Assembly: GCF_900078685.2 (NCBI RefSeq)
Contig: NZ_LT546166.1
Location: 787,111-851,110, forward strand
Origin: Mycolicibacter icosiumassiliensis
GTDB taxonomy: Bacteria > Actinomycetota > Actinomycetes > Mycobacteriales > Mycobacteriaceae
Direction of reading: 5' to 3'
DNA: 64,000 nt
Below are positions 55,449-63,742 of the stretch, piece after piece. The position numbers were made by a program, and so were the translations under genes. The notes beneath the pieces are model-generated. The model was not told where the DNA came from. It made no database searches and was given only the letters and a program-made list of their open reading frames with translations. Position 1 is the first letter of the stretch. The number at the start of each line of letters is the position of its first letter.

Positions 55449-56063
55449 TCACCGCGCCGGCGCAGCAGCACGTAGCGCCAAGGACCGGGCCAGCGCGTGC
55501 AACCGCTGGTGCGTAGCAGCGTCGGGATCACTGAGGCGCAACCGCAGGAGTTCACGAGCGGCCGCCTGCAGCACGCGGGCGGTGTAGTCCGGATCGGACA
55601 GGTCGGGGTAGATGCGCAGCAACTCGCCCATCAAGTAGCCATGCACGACTTCTTGCGCCTGCGCCAGTCGCTCGTGCAGCTCTGGCGGCGCGCCCTGCGG
55701 CGGGAACAGGAACAGCCGCCAGGTCGCCGGGCAGGCGTCGGCAGCCTTGACCACGCTGTCGAATCTGTCGACCAGATCGCCGTCCTCGCCCGAGTCCGCC
55801 GTTTCGGCGATCACCTCGGCGAACTGAGCTCCCGCCCGCGCAACCTCGCGATCGATCAGCGCCACGAATAGGCCTGCGGGGTCACCGAACTGCTGATAGA
55901 GCAGCGATCGGTTGATCCCGGCCGCACGGGCGATCCGGTTCGGCGTCGCGGCGTGAAACCCCTCCGCATCCACGATCGCGTGGGTGACATCGAGGATCTG
56001 GCTACGCCGGGCCTCGGCTGTCATCCGCCGCCGCGACTGCGCCGAAGTCATAGTTGACAGCAT
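55449..56063 (-). CDS. TetR family regulator of DUF2236 module 1
   Basis: A 204-residue TetR protein. The helix-turn-helix is AATPNRIARAAGINRSLLYQ (about 38-57) and the C-terminal domain is long and helical (RLFLFPPQGAPPELHERLAQ). ATG 56063 touches the first operator copy and no Shine-Dalgarno is visible; an in-frame ATG at 56051 is an alternative. It is divergent from the DUF2236 gene at 56120 with two operator copies between, so repression of that gene and itself is the likely role. It is not closely similar to the TetR of module 2. Confidence 0.88.
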   Translation of the reverse strand: MLSTMTSAQSRRRMTAEARRSQILDVTHAIVDAEGFHAATPNRIARAAGINRSLLYQQFGDPAGLFVALIDREVARAGAQFAEVIAETADSGEDGDLVDRFDSVVKAADACPATWRLFLFPPQGAPPELHERLAQAQEVVHGYLMGELLRIYPDLSDPDYTARVLQAAARELLRLRLSDPDAATHQRLHALARSLALRAAAPAR

Positions 56064-56106
56064 AACTAACAGTCTGTTACTTGTGTAACTAACAATATGT
56101 TAGTTA
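56063..56106. promoter_or_regulatory. Two operator copies, TAACTAACA-N3-TGTTAGTTA
   Basis: The second copy (56086-56106) is a perfect inverted repeat of 9-bp arms with a 3-base spacer. The first (56063-56083) has the same left arm and a right arm with two differences. They are spaced 23 bp apart, about two helical turns, and fill the gap between the divergent TetR and DUF2236 genes. Confidence 0.75.
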
Positions 56107-56119
56107 TCTGGAGGCGTTG

Positions 56120-57448
56120 ATGCCCACGCACTACCCCGAGCTTGCGCGACGTGTTCACAGTCAGCGCGAACTGCAGCCGGGCCTCTACGGCGACATCGAC
56201 TTCGACGCACAGCCGTACCGCACCACCACCGATCCGGCCGACCTCTCGGCGCTGCCGGAGTGGGTCGCCGACCGCGCCCCCTATCTGGCCGACGAACAAG
56301 CCGTCGAACTGATCCGCACCGCGACCCTGCTGGGCGACGTGGTGGCCGACCCCTATGCGGCGCTGATGTCCGAATACAGCGTCACCGCGTTGATCGACAT
56401 GCTCCAGTTGGCCTGCCGTGAGGGCATCGATGCGGTCGCCGACGCACCGCCGGAGCTGGTGGCGTTCATCGCCGACATGGAAGCCGCCCCGCCGTGGCTG
56501 GACATGGACCTGGTGCGCGAAGGTGCGCGGCACGCACGCGTCCCGGCGGCTCTGGTGGCGCCATTTGTCACCCGAGGCGCCTTCATCGCGACCTTCGTCA
56601 ATACCTACGCCGCATTGCCGATGGCGCTGACCGGCGCGTTGTCCGGCCGCCGTGCCGCGCGCCGGGTCAACGAGACGACGAGCTTTTTCGCCGTCACCAC
56701 ATTGCCCGGCGCGTTGGATCGCTACGGCCCGGGCTTCGAGGCCGCCGCGATGGTGCGACTGATGCACTCGATGGTTCGCTACAACGCGCTCAAGCGTTCC
56801 GAGAAATGGGACGTCGGCGTCTACGGGATCCCCGTCCCCCAGGTCGACCAAATGCCGGCCGGAATGATCAACCTCTACCTGCTGGCCACGGCTGCCCACC
56901 GGAAAGGGCACACCGAATTCAGCGCGAGCGAGCGCGCCGTCGTCGAGTTCACGCGCTACCGGGCGTTCTTGCTCGGCCTGCCCGAGGAACTGCTGCCGAC
57001 CACACCCACCGAAATCATCCACCTCATTCACACCCGCGGCGCCCTGCTGCGTGAGGACTTCGACGACGCCACCTGCGGGGAGATGGTGCGCTCGACCATG
57101 GCTGCCTATCTGCGGCCCGTCGACACCCGATGGGAGCGCATCGCCGACGCTGTCGAGAAGAGCTACAGCAAAGCCGCTTTCACGAAGGCCTTCTGCAACG
57201 GCGACCGCGCCGCCGCCAAGGACAAGGGGGTGTCGATCGGCCTGGCCGACTACCTGCGCATCGGTCTGACGGCACCGTTCATTATCGGGCGCCTGCTGGT
57301 GGTGCGGCGCGCCAACCGCATCCCGGCACTGCGCCAGATCACCGACGACTATCTGGTGCGGCTCGTCAAGCGTCGGCTGAAGACCTACGGCAAGCCCGAA
57401 TTCACTAGCGATGCAAGTGATTACACACCGGCCGGGCAGCTGGCGTAA
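56120..57448 (+). CDS. DUF2236/MpaB-Lcp family oxygenase-like protein (module 1)
   Basis: A 442-residue member of the DUF2236 family, which includes the heme-dependent rubber oxygenase Lcp and the fungal MpaB. The core RRVNETTSFFAVTTLPGALD then GFEAAAMVRLMHSMVR matches the Lcp heme region; His216 is the likely heme ligand. There are several hydrophobic helices but no clear signal peptide. ATG 56120 has GGAGG five bases upstream. It is the same length as the paralogue at 58215 and aligns to it without gaps. The substrate is unknown; an isoprenoid or unsaturated lipid is a guess from the family. Confidence 0.87.
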   Translation: MPTHYPELARRVHSQRELQPGLYGDIDFDAQPYRTTTDPADLSALPEWVADRAPYLADEQAVELIRTATLLGDVVADPYAALMSEYSVTALIDMLQLACREGIDAVADAPPELVAFIADMEAAPPWLDMDLVREGARHARVPAALVAPFVTRGAFIATFVNTYAALPMALTGALSGRRAARRVNETTSFFAVTTLPGALDRYGPGFEAAAMVRLMHSMVRYNALKRSEKWDVGVYGIPVPQVDQMPAGMINLYLLATAAHRKGHTEFSASERAVVEFTRYRAFLLGLPEELLPTTPTEIIHLIHTRGALLREDFDDATCGEMVRSTMAAYLRPVDTRWERIADAVEKSYSKAAFTKAFCNGDRAAAKDKGVSIGLADYLRIGLTAPFIIGRLLVVRRANRIPALRQITDDYLVRLVKRRLKTYGKPEFTSDASDYTPAGQLA

Positions 57449-57471
57449 TGAGCCGAGGCTCCGCCGGCCGA

Positions 57472-58131
57472 CTACCAGACCAGACGGGCAAGGTAAGTCT
57501 GAGCGTAGTTGCGGACGGCGAGGGTGTCGTTGATGTCGAGGACCCCGGCCCTGTTGGCGAGCAGTGATGCGACCAGGCGCACCAGGATCTCCGCGGTGGT
57601 AAGGACCGCTTCGTCGGGCATGGTCACGCCGCAGAGCCGCAGCGTCGCGGCGACCAGATGGCTGGCACGCACCAGAGCCTTTTCACCGCTGGGGGTGTTG
57701 ACTCCGATGAGCAGTTCCGGTTCGCTTTCGATGACCGCGGTAGCCAGCGGACTCTCGGTGATGCGGCGCATGGCGAGGGTGAAGCATTCCACAATCGCGC
57801 CGGCGGCATCCTGCGCCCGGGCGGCGTTGCCGAGTTCGACGAACAGGGCCTGGGTGTCGGTCTCCACGAGTTGCTCGAAGAGTGCCTCTTTGGTGGGGAA
57901 GTGCCGGTACAACGTGCGTCGGCTCACTCCGGCGCGCTGGGCGATGGCGTCGATGTTGGCCCGGCGAAAGGCATGCCGGGTGAACTCCACCCGAGCGGCC
58001 TCAAGGATGGCGCCCGCCGTGCCACTCATCGGATCTCCGACCTTGACTGCTGCCGGACCGGCCATGCCATTCATCCTGTCATGCTCGGCGGTGAGCTGGG
58101 TCGACGTGCGGCCGCTGCCGGGTCTGTCCAC
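57472..58131 (-). CDS. TetR family regulator of DUF2236 module 2
   Basis: A 219-residue TetR protein. The helix-turn-helix is ANIDAIAQRAGVSRRTLYRH followed by FPTKEALFEQLV. GTG 58131 has GAGGAAG five bases upstream; an internal ATG at 58029 is possible. It lies 24 bp beyond the end of the first DUF2236 gene, convergent with it, and divergent from the second one. The helix-turn-helix and C-terminal domain differ clearly from the TetR at 55449, so it is not a duplicate of that gene. Confidence 0.88.
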   Translation of the reverse strand: MDRPGSGRTSTQLTAEHDRMNGMAGPAAVKVGDPMSGTAGAILEAARVEFTRHAFRRANIDAIAQRAGVSRRTLYRHFPTKEALFEQLVETDTQALFVELGNAARAQDAAGAIVECFTLAMRRITESPLATAVIESEPELLIGVNTPSGEKALVRASHLVAATLRLCGVTMPDEAVLTTAEILVRLVASLLANRAGVLDINDTLAVRNYAQTYLARLVW

Positions 58132-58151
58132 CGGACTTCCTCGTGTTATCG

Positions 58152-58177
58152 TGACACAATTGCATGAAGTTGTGCCA
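58152..58177. promoter_or_regulatory. Inverted repeat TGACACAATT-N6-AGTTGTGCCA, candidate operator of module 2
   Basis: Arms of 10 bp match in 8 positions. The repeat lies 21 bp upstream of the TetR GTG and 38 bp upstream of the DUF2236 ATG at 58215. It is unrelated to the TAACTAACA operator of module 1, in agreement with the different regulator. Confidence 0.55.
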
Positions 58178-58214
58178 ATGTGCGGATAATCTGTCGTTTA
58201 TTCGGAGGTCTTGG

Positions 58215-59543
58215 ATGGCTACGCACTACCCCGACCTGTATCAGCGCGTGCGCCGCCAGGCCGAGCTGTTGCCGGAGCTCTACGGCGACCTGGACTTCGA
58301 TGTGCAGCCCTACCGCACGGCCCTCTCCCCCGACGACGTCTCGTCGCTGCCAGGTAATCCGGCTACCCGGGCCAAGTTGCTGGCCGACGATGCCGCCGTC
58401 GAATTGATCACGACGGCCACCTGGCTGGGCGACGTGGTGTCGGACTCCTACGCCGCATTGATGGGCCAGTACAGCGTCAGCGCCCTGATCGGCATGCTCA
58501 AGCAGGCTTGTCGGCACGGTATCGACGCGGTGCCCGACGCGCCGCCGCAGTTAGTCGCGTTCATCGCCGACCTGGAGACCACCCCGGACTGGCTGGACAT
58601 GGACCTGGTTCGCAAGGGCGCAGAGCACTCCCGGCTCCCGATGGCGCTGTTAGCACCGTTCGTCGTCCGCGGTGCGTTCATCGCGACCTTCCTCAACACC
58701 TACGCGGCGCTGCCGATGGCACTGACTGGTGCGCTGTCGGGCAAGCGTGCCGCCGGGCGGGTCAACGAGACCACCAGTTTCTTCGCCGTCACCACACTGC
58801 CGGGCGCACTGGACCGGTACGGCCCGGGCTTTGAGGCGGCGGCCATGGTGCGGCTGATGCACTCGATGGTCCGATTCAACGCGCTCAAGCGATCCCCGAA
58901 GTGGGACATCGGCATCTACGGCCTGCCGATTCCGCAGATCGACCAGATGCCGGCCGGGATGATCAACCTCTTCGTGCTGGCGATGGACGCCCGCCGCCAA
59001 AAACGCGCGGAGTTCACGCCGAGCGAGCGCGCTCAGGTCGAGTTCACCCGCTACCGCTGCGTTCTCCTGGGCCTGCCCGAGGAGATGCTCCCGACCACAC
59101 CCGACGAGATCATCCGGGTGTTCAGCGCCCGCGCTGCGTTGCTGCGCGACGACTTCGACGACTCCACCTGCGGGGAGTTGGTCCGCTCGACGATGGCCGC
59201 CTATCTGCGGCAGGAGGACACCCTTCGTGAGCGCATCGCCGATGCGGTCGAGAAAAGCTACAGCAAAGCCTTTTTCGTCAAGACGTTCTGCGGCGGTAAA
59301 CGTGACGTGGCAGCCAAGATGAGCGTCACGCTGGGCGTGGGCGACTATGCCCGGATCGCCCTGACGGCACCGTTCGTGATCGGCCGCCTGCTGGTGGTGC
59401 AACGCGCTGTGCGCACCCCCGGCCTGCGCCGGCTGACAGGAGCCTACATACTCCGGCTGCTCAAGCGGCGACTGAAGGCCTACGGCACGCCCGAATTCAC
59501 CAGCGACTCCGCCGAGTACACCCCGTCAGGCAAGGCAGCCTGA
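58215..59543 (+). CDS. DUF2236/MpaB-Lcp family oxygenase-like protein (module 2)
   Basis: A 442-residue paralogue of the protein at 56120, roughly three quarters identical by eye and co-linear throughout (GRVNETTSFFAVTTLPGALD; MVRLMHSMVR with His216). ATG 58215 follows CGGAGG at good spacing; the open frame starts earlier at 58164, but the paralogue supports this start. The last 64 bases overlap the convergent acyltransferase gene. Conservation of every core residue suggests both copies are active, perhaps with different inducers. Confidence 0.87.
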   Translation: MATHYPDLYQRVRRQAELLPELYGDLDFDVQPYRTALSPDDVSSLPGNPATRAKLLADDAAVELITTATWLGDVVSDSYAALMGQYSVSALIGMLKQACRHGIDAVPDAPPQLVAFIADLETTPDWLDMDLVRKGAEHSRLPMALLAPFVVRGAFIATFLNTYAALPMALTGALSGKRAAGRVNETTSFFAVTTLPGALDRYGPGFEAAAMVRLMHSMVRFNALKRSPKWDIGIYGLPIPQIDQMPAGMINLFVLAMDARRQKRAEFTPSERAQVEFTRYRCVLLGLPEEMLPTTPDEIIRVFSARAALLRDDFDDSTCGELVRSTMAAYLRQEDTLRERIADAVEKSYSKAFFVKTFCGGKRDVAAKMSVTLGVGDYARIALTAPFVIGRLLVVQRAVRTPGLRRLTGAYILRLLKRRLKAYGTPEFTSDSAEYTPSGKAA

Positions 59544-60670
59544 GCGGCATCGGGGCGCTCGACCGGATGCCGCGTCTCCCAGCCCCGTAGCTTCTCTCGG
59601 CACGGCTGCTCCACCAGGGCATAGCTGACCGCGGCGATAGCGATGGTGAACACCAGCGTGAGCGCCAGCACCACCGCCATGTCCCCGGTGAATGCGAAGC
59701 GGCCGATCACGGGGAACACCATGTCGAGGGCCGCCAGGTGCCAGATGAAGATCCCGTAGGACCAGCGGCCCAACGTCACCATCGGCGCGCTGGCCAAGAA
59801 CCGGTGCGGTGTGTCGGGCCGGTCCAGCACCAACGGCGCCAACAGCGCCCACGCCAGTACGCCGCCCATCGCCGTGCGCACGATGAACTGTCCGACGGTG
59901 GCCGAGGTCAGCCCCTCCGGCCCGGCCAGCGGTGACGCCGCCACGCCGAAGGCCACCAGGATCAGCAGCGCCATCGGCAGCCGTCGACGGGCCAGCCGGT
60001 GCACCCGCCCGACCGGGCGGTACGCCCACTCCGCCAGCAGCATGCCCGCGCCGAACCAGCAGCCGTAGGCCGGCGCCCAGTTCAACGGATTCACCCCGTA
60101 GGGCGTGTGGATGGGCAGGAACCCCCACCCCAGGCTGAGCAGCGCCACGCCCGCGATCGCCGGGATTCGGGCCCGCACCGGCAACCGCCGCGCCGCCAGC
60201 GCCAGCAGGGGTAGCACGATGTAGAAGCTGACCTCCACGGCCAAACTCCACATCTGGGTCAGGCCCGGTGTCAGGGTCAGCGGCACATAGATCTGCGTCA
60301 TCGTGAGATTGGCCAGCCACACCACCAGGCTGGCGCCCCCGGCATCGGGCAATAGCGCCAGGATCACCACCACCGACACCAGGTAGGCCGGCATGATCCG
60401 CACCACGCGCGACCGCAGATAATGCCCGGTCGGCGGCGCCGGACGCAGCCCGCGCGCGGCCGCCGCATGGCTACGCCACAGCAAAAACCCGCTCAGCGCG
60501 AAGAACACCGCGACGGCCATGTCGAATCGACTCCACAGCCGGCCACTGATCCCCGCGGAGTGCCCGGTCTGAAACGCGACGTGGGTGATGACGACCCCGA
60601 TGGCCGCGCAGGCACGCATACCCTCGACGGCGGGCAGGAAGCTGCGTACGCCACCCACCTGCTGACTCAT
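59480..60670 (-). CDS. Acyltransferase 3 family membrane protein (Rv0228-like)
   Basis: A 396-residue integral membrane acyltransferase with about ten hydrophobic helices. The active-site His lies in IGVVITHVAFQTG near residue 30, with FDMAVAVFFALSGFLLWRSH following; LTQMWSLAVEVSFYIVLPLL and GRWSYGIFIWHLAALDMVF are further family marks. It would acylate a cell-envelope sugar or lipid. ATG 60670 is chosen; the frame is open to 60787, where it would run into the divergent gene's leader. Its end overlaps the DUF2236 gene by 64 bp. Homologue: Rv0228. Confidence 0.88.
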   Translation of the reverse strand: MSQQVGGVRSFLPAVEGMRACAAIGVVITHVAFQTGHSAGISGRLWSRFDMAVAVFFALSGFLLWRSHAAAARGLRPAPPTGHYLRSRVVRIMPAYLVSVVVILALLPDAGGASLVVWLANLTMTQIYVPLTLTPGLTQMWSLAVEVSFYIVLPLLALAARRLPVRARIPAIAGVALLSLGWGFLPIHTPYGVNPLNWAPAYGCWFGAGMLLAEWAYRPVGRVHRLARRRLPMALLILVAFGVAASPLAGPEGLTSATVGQFIVRTAMGGVLAWALLAPLVLDRPDTPHRFLASAPMVTLGRWSYGIFIWHLAALDMVFPVIGRFAFTGDMAVVLALTLVFTIAIAAVSYALVEQPCREKLRGWETRHPVERPDAAQAALPDGVYSAESLVNSGVP

Positions 60671-60774
60671 CTGATTTCCGACCGAGGCATCGATGGACAC
60701 ACAGTAGCTGCTGCATCTGTTGCTGTTAGGGTCAAACAAATTTGGGTACGGGGTCAAAAGGAGGATGCGGCGAC

Positions 60775-62043
60775 GTGAACCGAGCAATCATGATGCGTAT
60801 CGCGGCATGCGCAGTCATGGGCCTCGGCGCCGCCCTGATGGTCGCGGCACTGTTGCTGTCCACTTATACGGTGGGCAAAATCGCCAAGATCCCACTCGAC
60901 ATCGACGTCACGCTGATCAGCAACGGCAGCGGCGCCGCGTTGGACCCCGAGTCACTCGGCAGTGAACACGCCGTGGTCGACCAGGACGTGCCGCTGGTGT
61001 CCCAGCAACAGATCGGTGTCGAGTCGCCCGCCAACGCAGACGTGGTGACCCTGCAGGTGGGCTCGTCGCTGCGGCGCGCGGACCGGCAGAAGGACACCGG
61101 GCTGCTGTTGGCCATCGTCGACACTGTGACGCTGAACCGCACGACCGCCGAGGCGATTTCAGATGACACCCACCCGGGTGGCTCGGTGCAGCGGCCGCGC
61201 AACTTTGAGGACGAGACCCCGCCCACCAACATCGCCCTGCCGCACGAGGGACTGTCCTACCGGTTCCCCTTCGACACCAAGAAGCAGTCCTACCAGTATT
61301 TCGACCCGATCGCGCAGAAGGCCTACGAGGCCAACTACGAGGGTGAGGACGACGTCAACGGGCTGACCACTTACCGGTTTGCCCAGAATGTCGGCTACGA
61401 CGGCGACGGCCGCCTGGCCGAGCCGGTGCGCTACCCGTCGCTCTACGGCCACGACGAAGACGGTGAGATCACCGCGCCCGCCCGGCTCTGGAACATCGAA
61501 GGCGCCGACCCCGACGAGGACGTCACGATGACGCGGTACTACGCCGCGCAGCGCACGATGTGGGTCGACCCCGTCTCGGGCACCATCGTCAAGTCGAAGT
61601 TGCACGCCAACCACTACTACGCGCGGGACGCGCTCAAGCCGGAGATTGCACTGGCCGATTACACGGTCACCAGCTCCGAGGAGACCATCGAAGAGCAGGT
61701 CAACGCCGCCCGTAACGAGCGCGACCGGGTGGCGCTGTGGTCCCGGGTTCTGCCGATCACCTTCACCGCGGCGGGGCTGATCTGCTTGATCGGCGGCGTC
61801 CTGGTCGGCTGGTTCAGCCTGCCGGCCGAGGCCGCATTGGGCCGTCCCGACCGGCACGGCTCCGACGGTGGATTCTTCGGCGGTTTCACGCCCAAGGCGC
61901 CCACGGCCGACCGCCCGTCCGGTGCGGAGGCCGAGACCGAGAAGCTGCCGGCGCAACGTCCCCAGTTGGACCGTCCAGCGGCGCCACCAGAGTCGAGCGC
62001 CCCGGACCGCGGCACCCCGGATCCGGCTCCCGACCAGCCGTAA
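60775..62043 (+). CDS. DUF3068 membrane-anchored protein (Rv0227c-like)
   Basis: A 422-residue protein with an N-terminal helix (IAACAVMGLGAALMVAALLL), a large extracytoplasmic domain (about 40-325; repeated YRFPFDTKKQSYQYFDPIAQ-type beta segments), a second helix (VLPITFTAAGLICLIGGVLV, about 335-358) and a charged, Pro-rich cytoplasmic tail. GTG 60775 has AAGGAGG ten bases upstream. M. tuberculosis Rv0227c is the homologue and is nearly the same length. The family has been named for a porin-like protein, but a pore function here is not shown. It is followed 7 bp later by the next membrane gene. Confidence 0.87.
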   Translation: MNRAIMMRIAACAVMGLGAALMVAALLLSTYTVGKIAKIPLDIDVTLISNGSGAALDPESLGSEHAVVDQDVPLVSQQQIGVESPANADVVTLQVGSSLRRADRQKDTGLLLAIVDTVTLNRTTAEAISDDTHPGGSVQRPRNFEDETPPTNIALPHEGLSYRFPFDTKKQSYQYFDPIAQKAYEANYEGEDDVNGLTTYRFAQNVGYDGDGRLAEPVRYPSLYGHDEDGEITAPARLWNIEGADPDEDVTMTRYYAAQRTMWVDPVSGTIVKSKLHANHYYARDALKPEIALADYTVTSSEETIEEQVNAARNERDRVALWSRVLPITFTAAGLICLIGGVLVGWFSLPAEAALGRPDRHGSDGGFFGGFTPKAPTADRPSGAEAETEKLPAQRPQLDRPAAPPESSAPDRGTPDPAPDQP

Positions 62044-62050
62044 TTCCGCG

Positions 62051-63742
62051 GTGGCGCGAGCCGGGCGCTGGATCGCGCCGTGCTATGCACTCGGGCTGAC
62101 GCTGCTCATCCTGGCGCCGTTGCTGCGTCCGGGTTATCTGCTGTTGCGAGATGCGGTTTCGACGCCGCGGTCATATCTGACTGGCGCAGCCCTGGGGCTG
62201 GGTGAGGCGTCACCGCGAGCGGTGCCCCAAGACTTCGCGGTAGCGCTGGCGTCGCGGCTGATTGACGGCGGGACCGTGGTCAAGACACTGCTGTTCGTGG
62301 GCCTGTGGCTGGCTGGATGCGGTGCGGCACGGCTGGTGGCGATCGTGCTGCCGGAGGCCGGGCTGCCGGGTCAGCTGGTGGCAATCACCGTGGCGATCTG
62401 GAACCCCTATGTGGCCGAGCGGCTGTTGCAGGGCCATTGGAGCCTGCTAGTCGGCTACGGCTGCCTGCCGTGGGCGGCGGCGGCGATGTTGGGGTTGCGG
62501 GCCGGTGCCACCGGGCTGTTCGGCCTGGTGTTCTTTCTGGCGCTGGCCGGCTTGACCCCGACCGGGCTGCTGCTGGCGGCGGTGGTGGCGCTGGTGTGTG
62601 TCGCGGCGCCCGGGTCCGGGCCGCCGCGATGGTGGTGCGCGGCGAGTGCGGTGGCGATCGCGGCGACCGCCGCGCTGCCTTGGCTGATGGCGGTGGTGCT
62701 GAGCCCGGGATCGGCGCGGGGCGAATCGTCCGGGGTCGCGGCATTCGCGGCCCGCGCCGAGCCCGGCCTGGGCACCCTGGGCAGCCTCGCCGGGCTCGGC
62801 GGGATCTGGAACGCCGAGGCGGTACCCGGTTCGCGACGAACGGCTTGTGCGCTCCTGGCGACGGCGGTGTTGATCGGGGTGCTGGCGCTGGGATGGGCAT
62901 CGGTGCGAGAGCTGCCTGCGGTGCGTCCGCTGCTGATCCTGGCGGGTTCAACGGTGCTGGTGTTCACCCTGTTGGCCACCGGGCCGGGGCTCGCGCTGCT
63001 GCGCTGGGCTACGGACGTCGCACCGGGGCTCGGCGTGCTGCGCGACGGCCAGAAGTGGGTGGCGCTGGCGGTGCCGGGCTACCTGCTGGCCGGGGCCGGG
63101 GCGGTCGTGGGGCTGCGAGACCGGCTGCCGCCGGCGCGGGCAGCGCTGGTCTGCTGCGTCGCGCTGATCGTCGTCCTGCCCGACCTGGCCTGGGGAGTGG
63201 CCGGGCGGGTCATGCCGGTGCACTACCCGGCCGGATGGGCGGCGGTGGCGGCCAAGATCAATGCCGATCCGCGGCCGGTGGCCGTGCTGCCGGCCGACAC
63301 CATGCGCCATTTCGGCTGGGCGGGGCCGGCTCCGGTGCTCGATCCGCTGCCCCGGTGGGTGCGCGCCGAGGTGCTCACGACCGGCGACCTGACCGTCGGT
63401 GGGCAGATCGTGCCCGGAGAGGGTACTCACGCCCGCGAAGTGCAGCAGGCGCTGTTGTCCGGGGCTGAGCCGGCCGCGCTGGGAGTCAAAGGTGTGGGCT
63501 GGGTGGTCAAGGAATCCGACGCAGACGGCGAAATGGGTTCTGCGGCAAAGACGTTGAGTCGGCTGCCGGTGGCATACAAGGATTCGGACTTCATCGTGTA
63601 CCGGGTCGGCGGCCGTGCGCCGAAGGCATCGGCCGGGCAGCGCCGGGCCGCGATAGCCGCCCACCTGGTGTGGCTGGCAATGCTGATAGCGGGCGCGGGA
63701 GGTCTAGCGGCGCCGACGCTGCGACGACGCTTGCGCGGTTAA
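62051..63742 (+). CDS. Multi-pass membrane protein, Rv0226c-like (GT-C-type fold suspected)
   Basis: A 563-residue protein with about ten to twelve hydrophobic helices in the first 400 residues, an extracytoplasmic C-terminal region and a final helix (LVWLAMLIAGAGGLAAPTL). The loop after helix 1 (LRPGYLLLRDAVSTPRSYLT) holds an Asp at the place of the GT-C catalytic acid, suggesting a polyprenyl-phosphate-sugar-dependent transferase. That is inference. GTG 62051 avoids overlap with the preceding gene; the frame is open to 61868. Homologue: Rv0226c, slightly longer. It is probably cotranscribed with the DUF3068 gene. Confidence 0.85.
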   Translation: MARAGRWIAPCYALGLTLLILAPLLRPGYLLLRDAVSTPRSYLTGAALGLGEASPRAVPQDFAVALASRLIDGGTVVKTLLFVGLWLAGCGAARLVAIVLPEAGLPGQLVAITVAIWNPYVAERLLQGHWSLLVGYGCLPWAAAAMLGLRAGATGLFGLVFFLALAGLTPTGLLLAAVVALVCVAAPGSGPPRWWCAASAVAIAATAALPWLMAVVLSPGSARGESSGVAAFAARAEPGLGTLGSLAGLGGIWNAEAVPGSRRTACALLATAVLIGVLALGWASVRELPAVRPLLILAGSTVLVFTLLATGPGLALLRWATDVAPGLGVLRDGQKWVALAVPGYLLAGAGAVVGLRDRLPPARAALVCCVALIVVLPDLAWGVAGRVMPVHYPAGWAAVAAKINADPRPVAVLPADTMRHFGWAGPAPVLDPLPRWVRAEVLTTGDLTVGGQIVPGEGTHAREVQQALLSGAEPAALGVKGVGWVVKESDADGEMGSAAKTLSRLPVAYKDSDFIVYRVGGRAPKASAGQRRAAIAAHLVWLAMLIAGAGGLAAPTLRRRLRG

